Of a DNA stretch of 64,000 bases, positions 1 through 10,540 are shown piece by piece (the stretch's first letter is position 1; each line of letters begins with the position of its first letter). This stretch comes from Sweltsa coloradensis (taxonomy: Eukaryota; Arthropoda; Insecta; Plecoptera; Chloroperlidae), in NCBI GenBank assembly GCA_024449915.1, contig JAMZAV010000094.1:248001-312000 (forward strand). Direction: 5' to 3'. The translations under genes and the position numbers were made by a program. The notes beneath the pieces were generated by a model, which did not search any database, was not told the DNA's origin, and saw nothing but the letters and a program-made list of their open reading frames with translations.

Positions 1-980
1 CTCCGGGCTTCCACAAGGGTGGGCGTAGCTGGCTGCTTCCGCCGTACGTCCTGGATGGCTGGCGCACCTGCTTAATCTACTTTCTAAATTCTAGGGTTTT
101 TCTGATTTTGAGGTTGGCTGAGGGCCTGAGATATGCAAAAAGGAATGCAATGGTGTTGTAAAGGACATTCCGGGCAATGCACTCGTACACTGTAAAGGTT
201 GGAATTCCGTAATATAATGAAAGCTTAGACAACATGTGATACAGAATAGAAAAATTGACTCTTCTTTAACTTCCAATGCATTGGTAAACAAGAAAAGAAA
301 CCCCCATTTAGAACATACATTTGTTATTGATACATGATAAGGCCTGGTATGGTTAAATAAATTTAGTACTCAACACTGTCCTTCTGCATGCTGACCGCAT
401 GGTTGTTGTCGACGATGCGTAGTTCACACGTGTACGATGCGTAGTTGTAAGGAGGGAAAAGTTGAATTTGAGGCGGAAACCTGGCGTCGGCGTCCCCTGT
501 TTTGGAAGGCGGACCGGTTGCGCGTCGGCGTCGAATTCCCACGTAGGTGGATTGACCCGAACTGCTCGTCGGATAGCGGACTATCCGGCACTTCCCTCTC
601 CTCACGCACTGGCTCGCGTGGGCGATCCAACGGGTTGGTTATTTTGGTGTGGACATGGGGAGGATCAACAGGACACAAAAACTATGAAAAACTCCCAACA
701 GGAGGTGGACCTAGTAGGTGCAAGTGGTGTAGGTCCTGTGGTCCCCGCGTGTTACCACGTGGTCAGATCCAGATGGAAATTCGAGTGTCATCGAATTTAA
801 GGATGGATTTAAGCAAATTTCTGTTGATATATCAAAAGGAGTAATTTAGATGGGTTTGGTAAGGCCTGAAAGGTATAGAGTGGACCAAAGGAACAGCGTG
901 GTCGGCATGGTGTGCGGGTTTGGGCTACCACATGGCGTGGTTGTCTTCCCCTCACAAACTCCGCGAATTTTTGAAAAATA
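1..980. other. Unassigned GC-rich flank
   Basis: No gene is recognised here. Positions 400-850 are GC-rich and stay open in two overlapping plus frames (437-844 and 462-800) and on the minus strand. That is expected of GC-rich DNA with few stops. None of the translations shows a recognisable domain, signal peptide or conserved motif. A fragment of an old retroelement or an untranslated gene region is possible. Confidence 0.5.
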
Positions 981-983
981 TTA

Positions 984-1105
984 TATAAAAACGCCTAAAA
1001 CACACTCACATGTTCCCTGGGCCTCTTCCTGGCTCGAATTATCACTGCCATTGCGGCTATTTACGCGATATTGCACACGAACTGTGTCGAAGCGCGCACG
1101 TAGGT
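984..1105 (+). promoter_or_regulatory. TATA-like element followed by a possible splice donor
   Basis: TATAAAAA at 984-991 lies about 25-35 bp before a pyrimidine-rich stretch (from about 1013). About 110 bp further on, TAG|GTAAGC at about 1100-1107 fits a 5' splice site. The arrangement resembles a core promoter with a short first exon, or the R/U5 part of an LTR. No matching LTR partner, primer-binding site or downstream exon was found, so this stays weak. Confidence 0.22.
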
Positions 1106-1107
1106 AA

Positions 1108-1660
1108 GCACCTGTATACTCAACTCAATACCAAACAACAGTGAGCGAGCCTCCCGTTCGCTCCCGAGGTCGGCTGGCTTCCCTGGCTTGCAAAACGACA
1201 GGTTGCGCCGCATGACTGGACTATACGCAGCCCCTATTGGTCAGCGCTCGGCGTGCCTTCGTCTGCACCACTAACAAGCTAGCATCTTTCCTTCCAGATT
1301 CAGCCGCTCGTTGCACACAGCTAAAAACTAACGGTACAAGTGCGCAGCGTTGCAATCTCTGCAATCCGCACTTGCCACACCGTCGTCGAATACACCCCTC
1401 TCATTGGCGCATCCGAAATTCCCGCTAAGAATCGACTTCAACTCTCTCGATTCTCAGAACTGTGTTGACAAGGCTTCAAGTGAAACATCGCCAACTAGCT
1501 CTCTTGCCAGCCAAGGTCAAACGACATTTAACCTGGCGGAAATTATGCCCCTGTTTAGGACACAATCCCTGGCTCCTAGACTTATTCTCTCACATTAAAA
1601 TATATTAATAAAAATAAATTATCATTGAAGATGATGATTTATTTTGGATGGCTAATTAAT
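1108..1660. other. Intergenic, nothing assigned
   Basis: Moderately GC-rich DNA with short open frames only (1237-1428, 1350-1598). No domain, repeat partner or RNA gene was seen. The stretch ends in an AT-rich patch (1595-1665), which is probably the insertion target of the retrotransposon that follows. Confidence 0.5.
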
Positions 1661-1670
1661 TTACATATTT

Positions 1671-3564
1671 ATGGAGGCGAAAAAAAAAAGGCGTAGGCGA
1701 AAAACCGATGTGAAACAAATTGTGAAGGAGGAGAAAGACAAAGCAATGGAAGAATTTGCTGGTAAATTAGAAGATGACTTCCAGGGAAATAAGAAAATTA
1801 TGTACGGACTAGTAAAGACAAAAAGACAAGAAAGGGAAGAACGAAAGCTCATGGTAAATGAAAATGGCCAAGTTACAAACAACCCACAGGAAATACAAGA
1901 AATGTGGAGGAAATATTTCAAAGATCTGCTAAATGTACAGGTTAGTGAAAATTTAAATGCAGAGAAAGAGGAAGAGGCAAGTGGAGAAGATGAAGAAGAC
2001 GAGGTAACAGAACAAGAGGTGGCACGGGCGTTAGGAGCCATGAAGAATGGTAGAGCTCCGGGAGTGGATGACATTTCTGTGGAAATGATCAAAGCATCAG
2101 GTGCGGAAGGAAGAAGATGGTTATTTCGAGTAATAAGTGCTGCGTGGAAACAAAAGAAGGTACCGGAAGATTGGAAAAGAGGTATAATTGTGCCGCTGTT
2201 TAAGAAAGGTGACCGTAAGAAGTGTGAAAATTATAGAGGGGTGACATTAATGTGTCAGTGTGCAAAAATTTATGAGAAAGTTATAGAACTAAGACTGAAG
2301 GAGGTATATGACACAGATCTAAGAGAAGAACAATATGGGTTCAGAAGTGGACGGTCTACTATTGATCCCATATTTGCTATAAGACAGACAATGGAGGGGA
2401 GATGGCAAAATGGGAAGGAAATGCACATTGTGTTTTTGGATCTGGAGAAGGCATACGATCGCCTGCCTAGAGAGAAAGTATGGGAGTGTCTAGAGATAAA
2501 AGGAGTGGGAAGAGGTTTAATAGACAGGATACAAAGTACATATCAAAGGAGTGAAAGTTGTGTACAGACAGATATGGGTAGGTCAGAATGGTTCCAAGTA
2601 AATGAGGGCTTGCGACAAGGTAGTGTGTTATCTCCAACACTCTTTACTGTTGTAATGGATGAAATTATAAGAAGAGTGGAACCAAATACAGATGGAAGGG
2701 ACACAAGAACATTAGTGTTTGCGGACGATGTGTTGATTTGGGGTGAGAGTGCCAGAGAAGTGCAGGAGAAGGTGGACAGATGGAACGAAGTTACTACAGA
2801 GTTTGGTCTAAAAATCAATCAGAAAAAGAGTGAATGTTTGCGTATGCAAAAGAAGACAAAGGGCAGGCCTAGAGACATGGAAAATATTGTACTACGTGGA
2901 GAAGTCTTAGAAGAAAAAGAATTTAAATACGTATTTGGGAAGTATATTGACAAAAGATGCAAAAGTGTGTAGGGAAGTGTCATCTAGAGTGCAAAAAGCA
3001 GAAGGGTTTTACCAATTGGTGAGAAAGTTACTATGGAATGAGTTGTTCCCACAAAAATGTAAAATTTTGCTGTATAAGGCATATTTTGTACCTATACTAA
3101 CATATGGGGCAGTAACATGGGCAGTGGGAACAAAAGAAGAGAGTCAGCTGGAAGCAGCAGAAATGAAGTTTTTAAGAAGTATTAAGGGAGTTACAAAGAT
3201 GGACAAGATAAGAAGTAATGAAATAAGGAAAGAACTGGGATTGGAGAGATTACAGTTTAAAGCAGGAAGAGAACGTCTAAGATGGTTTGGACATATGAAA
3301 AGGATGGGCAGAGAGAGGATTCCAAGACGAGAATTTGAAGCGGCAGAGGAGGGGAAAAGAAGAGTAGGAAGGCCAAGAGAAAAATGGGAAAGATTAATTC
3401 AAGAAGACGTTGGAAAACGGAATGAAGTGTGGGAGCATGTGGCAAGAGTAAAGCTGTGGGAGGACAGAAGAGAGTGGAGTAAATTGGTGGAGAGGAAGGA
3501 GTTAGATGATGTGGAAGAAACACTGAGTCTGGCAAGCTTAGTATCTACAGTTTCATGCCCTTGA
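1671..3564 (+). pseudogene. Non-LTR retrotransposon reverse transcriptase, 5'-truncated and frameshifted
   Basis: The first open segment (1671-2972) holds the reverse transcriptase core of a LINE-type ORF2. It has a linker motif KNGRAPGVDDIS near residues 125-136, the QYGFRSGRST block near 221-230, FLDLEKAYDR near 255-264 (first catalytic Asp), GLRQGSVLSP near 313-322, and FADD near 350-353 (the remaining catalytic Asps). The second segment, read in another frame up to the TGA at 3562-3564, carries the thumb and C-terminal region with LGSILTKDAK, a WFGHMKRM motif and a basic GRPREKWE motif. The two join cleanly if the four bases at 2931-2934 are regarded as an insertion. The apurinic endonuclease domain that normally precedes the RT is missing. 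The extra bases disrupt the reading frame, so this copy cannot make a complete protein. Motif style is closest to RTE/Nimb/CR1-like elements of invertebrates; the clade is uncertain. Confidence 0.9.
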
Positions 3565-3567
3565 TAA

Positions 3568-3583
3568 TGGTGGAAAACCACCA
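3568..3583 (+). other. Hairpin in the LINE 3' UTR
   Basis: Immediately after the stop codon, TGGTGG and CCACCA form a six-pair stem around an AAAA loop. Its place in a very short 3' UTR makes it a candidate recognition structure for the element's own reverse transcriptase. That role is known for some LINE 3' stem-loops but is only inferred here. Confidence 0.45.
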
Positions 3584-3740
3584 CTCAACCCGACATAGTT
3601 GGAACTGAGTTATGATGATTATTATTATGGAAATTAATTGCAAAAAATTTAATTAGGACAGAGGGGGCAAGGCGACCCGTTACAGCATTATCACAAAAAA
3701 TCAAGTAGGGTGTCTTATGAACTGCTAAAACATTATGAGA

Positions 3741-4530
3741 TTCAGTTCAGTTTCAGTTCTTTATTGTGTATAGGTATTTATGTGTGAGTGTGATAACACT
3801 AATACATGGTGTAGTCAGTAAAATATTAATTCCCAGTAAACATTTTCAGTAAAACTGTAAAACATTAGCTTTCAAAGTACTTTAATACAATTAAAATTAC
3901 ATTGAAATTCACTTTGGTGCTATCACAGATTACTATCACAGATAGGCTACAGATGAACATATTTAAAAGTAAAAAAATGTGATAAAAGAAGAACTGACTG
4001 GCACAGGGTTAGTGTTCAAATAAATAATTAATGCTGTAAAAAGCCCTTGTGGTAAAAAATTCTTTAAAGTATTCCTAAAATTGCTTCTTTTCAATATTGG
4101 TAATATGTTTAGGAAGAATATTATAAATCTTTGCACCAAGGAAGTCTGGACTCTTTTTAGTTCTCTAGTACATTCTCACGGTTTCTGATGTGATGACAGT
4201 GGATGCTGCTGTTTATTTTGAGTCTCCGCAGATTAGACTTGATATAACAGGCGACTTCCAAGATGTAAAGACTGGCGACTGTTAAAATGTTAAGTTGATA
4301 AAAAAGCTGTCGACATGATTGCCTATTATTAACTTGAAGTAAAATTCTGATTGTTTTTTTTTTAAGGATAAAAATAGTATTAAAATTGCGAATAGAAGAA
4401 GAGCCCCATAGTGATATGCCGTATCTTATAAGCGATTCAAAATAGGCATGGTGAACACAAAGTGCTGCCTCAAGTGAGATAGGTACATTGTCTAATGACC
4501 CTAATAGGGAATATTCCACTTCCGTCAAAT
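3741..4530 (-). mobile_element. Jockey/CR1-like LINE 3' remnant
   Basis: The minus-strand frame from 4528 to 4157 reads like the C-terminal region of a Jockey/CR1-type ORF2. An AYFESLIRYGISLWG motif is followed by IFILKKKTIRIL, CRQLFYQLNILTVASLYILE and a HHIRNRENV segment. Reading on towards lower coordinates in shifted frames gives SPDFLGAKIYNILPKHI and a LKNFLPQGLF-like tail, both typical of the end of these proteins. The copy therefore carries stops and frameshifts. A minus-strand AATAAA (3760-3765), followed by GAACTGAAACTGAACTGAA, marks the likely 3' end. All of the polymerase catalytic motifs lie upstream and are absent. This is an old, inactive fragment unrelated to the LINE at 1671. 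Confidence 0.75.
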
Positions 4531-5600
4531 ACTGTACAAATAGATTTTTTAGAAGAAGTATTTCGTTCCAATTACAAATATGTAGGCCTACTTTGTTTTT
4601 CCGTGAAATAATAACCCAATAATTTATAGCCGTTTTAAAAACAGCATTTTTTTAAGCGGCAAAAACGGCTATGACGTCAGAACTGTGTTGAACCAACGCC
4701 GTCTGGATACACATACATACATACATCGAGACGGCGGTGTTTTAAACAAAACAGCGCCTAGCGTTGTCTACAGTAATGTAAACAGATGGTGGACATTTTA
4801 CATTTAACCCCTAGCCAGAAAACGAGAAAAGTTGACATTGCAATCAAAAAACAAAACTGAAACAGTCCTAGGTCTAGGCCTAGGCGTAGAAAATGATTTA
4901 TAATACAACAGTCTAGGCCAATCGTTCCTGTAGGATATAGGCCTTGGTATGTGAATACTAAAATTACTCATTTGACAAGCCCTTGGCTTAGCTTGCCAAC
5001 CCTAACCTGCACTTCCGTGTTCTGACACACATCCCGCACAAAAACCTTACTTTGATCACTAATTAAAGCCTATTGCAGATAAAGAATAGCATGATAGTCC
5101 TAGGCTGTGCAAAAATTCAAGACAAAATGCTCGTAATTCTATATCACAATGATCTCGCGAAATCTCCTGTCACATAAGAAAAAAGAAAAAGAAAAATTGG
5201 TAAAAATGTACATCGTTTAAGTGGCTGTGGAGTTGTGTTTGTTGTTGAGCGGATGGGCGAGCACCGCCGTCTGTATGAAAATATTTACAAATGTACGTAC
5301 ATTTAGTTTCTAATTGGCCTTGACTCAACACAGTTATGACGTAGTACCGTCCAAAGATGGCGCACGCTCGTTTTTGGGGGTCCAATTTACTTCTTGTTTA
5401 AATTACACTAATTTAATTTTTTTAAATAAAAAATGTTATGTTGCCGGTTATGGAAGAAAACGAGGAAGAAGATGAGGGGTGCTGAGCCTGGCTAGCAAGC
5501 ACTAGAAGATAGCCCGAGAAACTGGTGACTCGTCACCCCCCGACCCGACGAATGTTGGAAAAGGGTGTTTGATATATATATAAAAAAAGTGCAGTGACTA
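4531..5600. other. Intergenic, weak inverted similarity
   Basis: No gene is seen. Part of this stretch (about 4660-4740) weakly resembles the reverse complement of about 5230-5350 (GACG..AACTGTGTTGA and CGCCGTCT motifs), which suggests a decayed inverted-repeat element. The short minus-strand open frame at 5170-5385 has no recognisable content. Confidence 0.35.
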
Positions 5601-6161
5601 TTAACCCATCGGCGTTCTATTTAAAATCTCGCCGCCTGGCCCCCTGAATTCCATTTATTTTTTACGAAATGGGGTTGCGGAGCGCACCTCAGCAAAAAAT
5701 TCACTGTTACAACAAAAATAACCCGATTTACTTGAAATAAAAACTAAAATGTAGCCTAAATAAATGTCTAGGGTGTATGATCTTTCCTTCGATTTTTCTT
5801 GGTGTCAAAATATCACACCCCTCATCTTCGTCATATCCTTCAAAATATTGCAATAAGCTGTAGCCGCCATAGCGCGCGCGCCGCCATACCACCTACGAAT
5901 GCAAACATAATCTTTCAATCAAGCATAGACAGGCTAAAACTTGACCGAGTGACGAGCCAAACACATCGTTGGATGCAGCGAACTGCGTAGAGTACATTGA
6001 GCGCGATCTCTTGGTGATTGGACGAACCATTCTCATACAACGATCGATAATGTAGCGCGCTGTTCCCTTGCTGTTCCAGCCCGTCGATCCGATGGCCAGG
6101 TCTGTCCGCACGCATTTGAAAAAGCCCGTCGATTCGACCGGCGAAAATGCCGATGGGTTAA
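5601..6161. mobile_element. piggyBac-type MITE with TTAA duplications
   Basis: TTAA at 5601-5604 is followed by CCCATCGGC. At the other end GCCGATGGG is followed by TTAA at 6158-6161. A TTAA target duplication with termini beginning CCC and ending GGG is diagnostic of the piggyBac superfamily. The terminal inverted repeat is about 12-13 bp with one mismatch. The 561-bp body has no transposase-like frame, so this is a non-autonomous copy. Short open frames inside it (such as 5893-6225 on the minus strand) show no homology that I recognise. Confidence 0.8.
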
Positions 6162-6520
6162 GACATATATAAGAATTAAAATAAACTATAAAATAGTAAG
6201 TGGAATATTCCCTATTGCATAGCAAGCTCTGCTCAGCCTATTAGCTAATTTGTCTGTATGAAATTGCCAGTCCAGATAAATCTGGCAAGCAAGGCAAGGC
6301 AAGATATGAAAAAGCCACCCTCTGCATTATCTCTATTTTCTAGTGCTTAGGCTTATAATTAAAGTTCCCCACGGGATATAGTTTTGACTTTTAAGCCGAT
6401 TGGAAACATTAGTTATGTTATGGTTACCTAATGAGAAACATGGTAGGGCCTACCCAACATTGCAAGATTGGTCTTCCAGGATGATGATTTCCGAGAACAA
6501 AGTTTGTAATGTTCCTTTAT
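6162..6520. other. Intergenic, nothing assigned
   Basis: AT-rich DNA between two mobile elements. No coding or RNA signal was seen. Confidence 0.5.
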
Positions 6521-7318
6521 ACTAGGAAAACGCTAAAGTCCCGCCGCGTTGATGGATGAGCGTTTTTTTTGCGTTTGTGCGTTTGTTTGCACTTTTCCTT
6601 TGCAAGTGCTTTTTGAATGCATTGTGGAGGTGATTGTTGTCAAGTTTCTATTGTTATTTGTTAATTGGTATTATAAACTTCAAAAAACTCATATTAAAAC
6701 CTTTATTTCTGTAGATTCTGACTAATTTTTTCAACTTTTTCTTTCAAAAGGTACTACATCACCATAACCTTAATGTCCATGTGAAATCTGAACGTTGTAG
6801 CCCTACCCGTTTGGTCAGAATCGGCCCAAATGTGACGAAAATATCGCACTAAAAATTGAAAAACTAATATTAAAACCTTTATTTCTATAGATTCTAGCTA
6901 ACTTTTTCAACTTTTTCTTTCAAAAGGTACTACATCACCATAATCTTAATGTCCATGTGAAATATGAACGTTCTAGCCCCACCATTTTGGTCAGAATCGG
7001 CCCAAATGCCCACGAAAATATCGCACTAAAAATCGAAAAAAATCGTAAAAGTACGATATTTATGAGAAATATTTCTTCGATTGTACCCAAAAACAATACC
7101 CCTCTAAGTTCAGAGAAAACGAAGGTCCGGTCAAATTTTCATCAAGATCGCGTATGCCGTTTGCCCGGAATCGCAGCAAAACAAACAGACGGAAAAACAA
7201 AAAAAAAAAACAAAAAAAAACAAAAAAAAAAAAAAAAAACACCCGAGCTAAATTTTTTGGGGGGTCAGTGAAATTGAAGTCTTCGCTTCCGCTCGCTACG
7301 CTCGCTCGCTCATCCAAC
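6521..7318 (+). mobile_element. Family a foldback arm, copy 1 (solo, forward)
   Basis: Starts with ACTAGGAAAACGCTAAAGTC, then GTTGATGGATGAGC at about 6549-6562. The body contains two tandem copies of an internal unit of roughly 185 bp (about 6670-6850 and 6855-7035), each with GTACTACATCACCATAA and TTGGTCAGAATCGG motifs. The inner end has a conserved block (AAATTTTCATCAAGATCG, CCGTTTGCCCGG, AACAAACAGAC), a poly(A) tract at about 7198-7240, then TGAAGTCTTCGCTTC and GCTCATCCAAC. No transposase is encoded. Apparent lysine-rich or phenylalanine-rich open frames across the poly(A) tract are artefacts. In this copy the inner end has an expanded CGCTCGCTACGCTCGCTCG run. Confidence 0.8.
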
Positions 7319-7786
7319 AAATTAAAGAGGGCTAATTTCTTAGGTTTCTAAAATTTAAGGCCTAGTGTTTTACAAAATTCCTGGGAGACATGCGCGACTA
7401 ATCTTTGCTGTTAAAGCGCCCTAAAACTACTACCCGGTACTGGGAGACAGATTTATTATTTTTACATGGTAAAATGGAGGTAGGGCCTAGCCTATTATAT
7501 CTAGGATTTTCTAGGACTTTCATGGTACCTACCTAGTGAAGGTGGACTAGTGGTTACCCTTACTTTACAATTGGTAAATAAGTGATTAATATTGGTGTGA
7601 GATAAGATCCAACAGCTTGGTCTTCGAGTGATGGTGGCTGCCGAATTTCTTGATAAATAGATATACCAACCCCCAAATAAGTGATTAAGATGAAAAACTA
7701 TCTACTATTCAAAACTTTAGGCCTAACATGACTACATGGGCTTATGGCGTAGGACTAGGAAATGAGTTTTTATAATTCCTACTGAT
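7319..7786. other. Upstream flank or 5' intron of the dsRBD gene
   Basis: No gene or repeat is recognised. If the splice acceptor at 7800-7801 is used, this stretch is intron or promoter of the dsRNA-binding protein gene. A first exon could not be located. Confidence 0.4.
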
Positions 7787-7801
7787 GAACTGTGTTTGCA
7801 G
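7787..7801 (+). promoter_or_regulatory. Candidate 3' splice site in the 5' UTR
   Basis: A branch-point-like TACTGAT (7779-7785) precedes CTGTGTTTGCAG, whose AG ends at 7801, 65 bp before the start codon of the dsRBD gene. This suggests a spliced non-coding first exon further upstream. It is based on sequence pattern only. Confidence 0.4.
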
Positions 7802-7866
7802 ATCATATCATCCAGCACCAACACGGATTGTCTCTTAATTTTGATTGATCCACACAACCTGATACA

Positions 7867-8856
7867 ATGAGTACAACAGGCAAAACGCCGGTTTCTATCC
7901 TTCAAGAGACCCTTCTACGCCAAGGACTTGTTCCTTTCTATGAGCTGATGGAAACCGGTGTAGGAACACACCAAGGAGTGTTTACATACTGCGTAACTGC
8001 GGGGCTCGTGTCGGCTGTTGGCAGCGGTCGTTCAAAGAAAGAGGCAAAACACGAAGCTGCCAAATTTGCTTTAGAAAAAATGAAGGTAACTGCACCGGAA
8101 CCTTTAGATGAAGAGGTCCTGAAACTAAACGTCACCTCTCCGTACGAAGCTTCCATGAAAGACAATGCTGTTGGTACACTTGGCGAGGTTTGTTGCACTC
8201 ACGAGTTACCCGTTCCGGAATACAACTTGATCCGTGAAGATGGTCCGCCGCACGCTAAAATGTTTGTGTTTGCATGCAAAGTGTCCACAATGGAGGAAGT
8301 TGCCCAAGGTCGCACAAAGAAACAAGCCAAACAATTGGCAGCTGACAAAATGCTGAACCACTTCATAGAGTTAAAGTTGTATGACGCTTCCAAGCCGATA
8401 ATGCAACAGCAACCGCATAGTGTAGCCACTGAGGGGAAGACATCTGATAGCAGCTCGCCCTGTTTCAACGAATCCTATAAATCACCAGTTGCTATTGGCG
8501 CCAAGATTAGTGACATCTCAAACTCTCTGCAAGATGTGTGGACTGACGAACAGTTGGCAGCCTTGAGAGCATTAAGACCACCCGTTCACAACCCCGTTGG
8601 AACATTGGAAGAAACGTGTAGAGAACTGAGTCTTGACATGGTGTTTGATAAAAGCTTGAAAGAATGTGGGGCAGCAGATGGGCTCCTGCTAATCTTGTCA
8701 ACTAAACCCCAATCAGTCTTCTATGGTGAATTTCCTAATGCAGAAGCAAAGGCTGCTAGTAAAGCTCTTCTGTACCTCAAGGTAATGACTTTAAAAAGCA
8801 AAGATAAGGAATTAGATGCACTGGAGATTTTAGAAATGGTCTCTTGTATAGGCTAG
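7867..8856 (+). CDS. Loquacious/TARBP2/PRKRA-family dsRNA-binding protein
   Basis: The predicted 329-residue protein has three double-stranded-RNA-binding domains. dsRBD1 (about 6-73) starts KTPVSILQE and ends with the RNA-contacting GRSKKEAKHEAA motif. dsRBD2 (about 100-166) has the QGRTKKQAKQLAA motif. dsRBD3 (about 242-308) lacks the KKxAK lysines (NAEAKAASKALLYLKVM), as in the Dicer-binding third domain of TRBP and Loqs. In that family the first two domains bind small-RNA precursors and the third contacts Dicer, so the inferred role is cytoplasmic microRNA/siRNA processing and RISC loading. A serine-rich linker (about 180-225) separates dsRBD2 and dsRBD3. The ATG has A at -3. Length is close to that of human TARBP2 (about 366) and PRKRA (about 313). 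The whole coding region is one exon, which is unusual for this family. No frame damage is visible. Which paralogue it represents cannot be decided here. Confidence 0.9.
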   Translation: MSTTGKTPVSILQETLLRQGLVPFYELMETGVGTHQGVFTYCVTAGLVSAVGSGRSKKEAKHEAAKFALEKMKVTAPEPLDEEVLKLNVTSPYEASMKDNAVGTLGEVCCTHELPVPEYNLIREDGPPHAKMFVFACKVSTMEEVAQGRTKKQAKQLAADKMLNHFIELKLYDASKPIMQQQPHSVATEGKTSDSSSPCFNESYKSPVAIGAKISDISNSLQDVWTDEQLAALRALRPPVHNPVGTLEETCRELSLDMVFDKSLKECGAADGLLLILSTKPQSVFYGEFPNAEAKAASKALLYLKVMTLKSKDKELDALEILEMVSCIG

Positions 8857-9190
8857 CGGGCTTTCTGTAATGCTTTGTTTACACTTCCGTTATGTAGGAC
8901 TACTACAGGCCTATGAGAGAATGTGCAGTAATTACCACATTTCATCACATTCAGGAAGCTTTATGCCGAGAAGCAAATTTGCATTGGTCTCCTATTTATA
9001 TTCTGTGTCGGGCTTGGGTTGACCAGCATAACATCTTTAGTTTAAATTTTATTTAGCCTGTACCAGTTCCTAAGTTCTAAATATATTTCTATTTTAGAAT
9101 ATAGGCCTGGCCTCCACATACCTAGTAGGCCTTTACCTACCTAATCAAAACAATTTAGGGAAGTCTAATGAGGAGAGTGTATATTTTTTG

Positions 9191-10540
9191 TTTTATTTAA
9201 TAAAACCAAAATAACACCGCTACTAGCCTATGGTAATAAAACCATATATAACACCGCCAAATGGTAATAACACCAAATCTTCCCTTACTTGCTAAATAAA
9301 ACCATATTTTGCTATTTCCTTTAAAAATACCTTCATTTTTAACTGTAAACTTGCTGATAAATACAAGCTAAAATGAAAACGATAGGCCTACAAATAACGG
9401 TATAAATTATTGTAAATTTCTTTCTTCTGATCAAATTGTGCTGTGATGTTCCCATCTTTATCAGCAAACGGCTGCAGGAGCGATCACTAGGTGGTACTCG
9501 TGAGATGAAAACGGGTGTGACTTATGCGCATATTGGAATTCCCTATGCATTTTAAGTGATATGATAGTTTACAACTTTACATCACTCTTTTGCAATGCGA
9601 AGAAGGCAAAAATATAATAAAAACATATAACACAACTTTTTGCAATTTAAAAAACAAAATTTTGGAAAAAATAAAACCATTTTAGCACACATCTACTAAT
9701 GAGTAGAGGTCCGAGTAAATGGTTTTATTTTTTCCTAAAATTTGTTTAAAAAAATGTAAAAAGTGGTGTTATATTATGTTTTTATTTAATTTTTGCATTT
9801 CTCGCATGGCAAAACAGGAGGGAATTCCAATATGCACACAAATCGGGATTGTTTTTATGGCACAGATGTCACCCAAGAATCGTCTCTGAAGTCTTTCATA
9901 AAAACAAATTTTAAAAATGTGTTTTGTTTTCGTTTCAGCTTGTATTTAAGTCAGACACACTCACATTGTCAGCAAGTTAAGATTGAAAGTTTGTGAATAA
10001 TGGAGATAATGTTGATTGTTATTTATTTTATTTTAGAAATTGTACAGATTATCAAATATTAAGGTGCACAACCTCATTGAAAGTTAGAAAACGGCCATGA
10101 GGCCCCAGTCACAAAGTGTCTAACTTACTATGTTTAGTTATACCTCTTAAAACCACATTATAAAATACAATAGAAATAAATTAACAAATAATACAAAATT
10201 AGATAGTAAAGGGTGAACACATGACAGTAAACGATAGCTAGTCAAGGGTGAACAATGATGGTATGTTACAAATAATATAAAATGAGATAGTGAAAGGGTG
10301 AACAAATGATGGTGAACAATTGATAGTAAAGGGTGTACAAATAATGGTGAACAATTATTTGATTACTTCCAGCTTGTCATTACTTGATTGATGCGTTCTC
10401 ATTAAGGTGTGAGAGGAAAAAGCAAAATACGATTTTATTTTGCAAAATAAGGGTTAATTTGGTGTTATAACCATTTAGAGGTGTTATATGGTTTTATTAT
10501 CATTTAGTGGCATTATGTATTTAGGTTTTATTAAATAAAA
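9191..10540. mobile_element. Foldback element with AATAAAACC-rich arms
   Basis: The outer arms (9191-9285 and about 10445-10540) are near-perfect inverted repeats starting TTTTATTTAATAAAACC. They contain motifs such as GGTAATAAAACCATAT and AACACC. A second palindrome inside is centred at about 9703 (about 9520-9690 against 9715-9870), with GCATATTGGAATTCCCT in both arms. Because the two centres differ (about 9866 and 9703), the element looks like two related inverted units, one nested in the other. No transposase frame is present. Direct repeats with GGTGAACA (about 10210-10350) lie in the right half. Confidence 0.7.
9199..9204 (+). terminator. Candidate polyadenylation signal of the dsRBD gene
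   Basis: First AATAAA downstream of the stop codon at 8854-8856, giving a 3' UTR of about 350-370 nt. It lies inside the left arm of the foldback element that follows, and the same arm repeats AATAAAACC several times. If used, the signal was supplied by the transposon. Confidence 0.4.

Larger units (their letters stand above)
1671..3629 (+). mobile_element. LINE insertion, 3' portion
   Basis: This is the extent of the element containing the reverse transcriptase remnant. After the stop codon comes a short 3' UTR of about 65 bp ending in a GATGATTATTATTATGG run. Short simple-repeat tails of this kind are usual for RTE-like LINEs, rather than poly(A). The 5' end is abrupt, near a poly(A)-rich stretch at 1680-1690, which fits incomplete reverse transcription. 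AATTAATT-type sequence occurs on both sides (about 1653 and 3632) and could be a target-site duplication, but in such AT-rich DNA it is not convincing. Confidence 0.75.

Noticed and set aside
437..844. 135-codon plus-strand frame in GC-rich DNA
   Set aside because: Overlapping frames of similar length exist in another plus frame and on the minus strand; no recognisable domain or codon signal.
1653..3645. AATTAATT target-site duplication of the LINE
   Set aside because: The match is short, AT-rich and not directly adjacent to clear element ends.
7060..7351. Lysine-rich and phenylalanine-rich frames in family a copies (also near 22024-22510, 48126-48766 and 49479-49673)
   Set aside because: They follow the transposon's poly(A) tract and inner-end motif, recur in every copy on both strands, and lack any domain.
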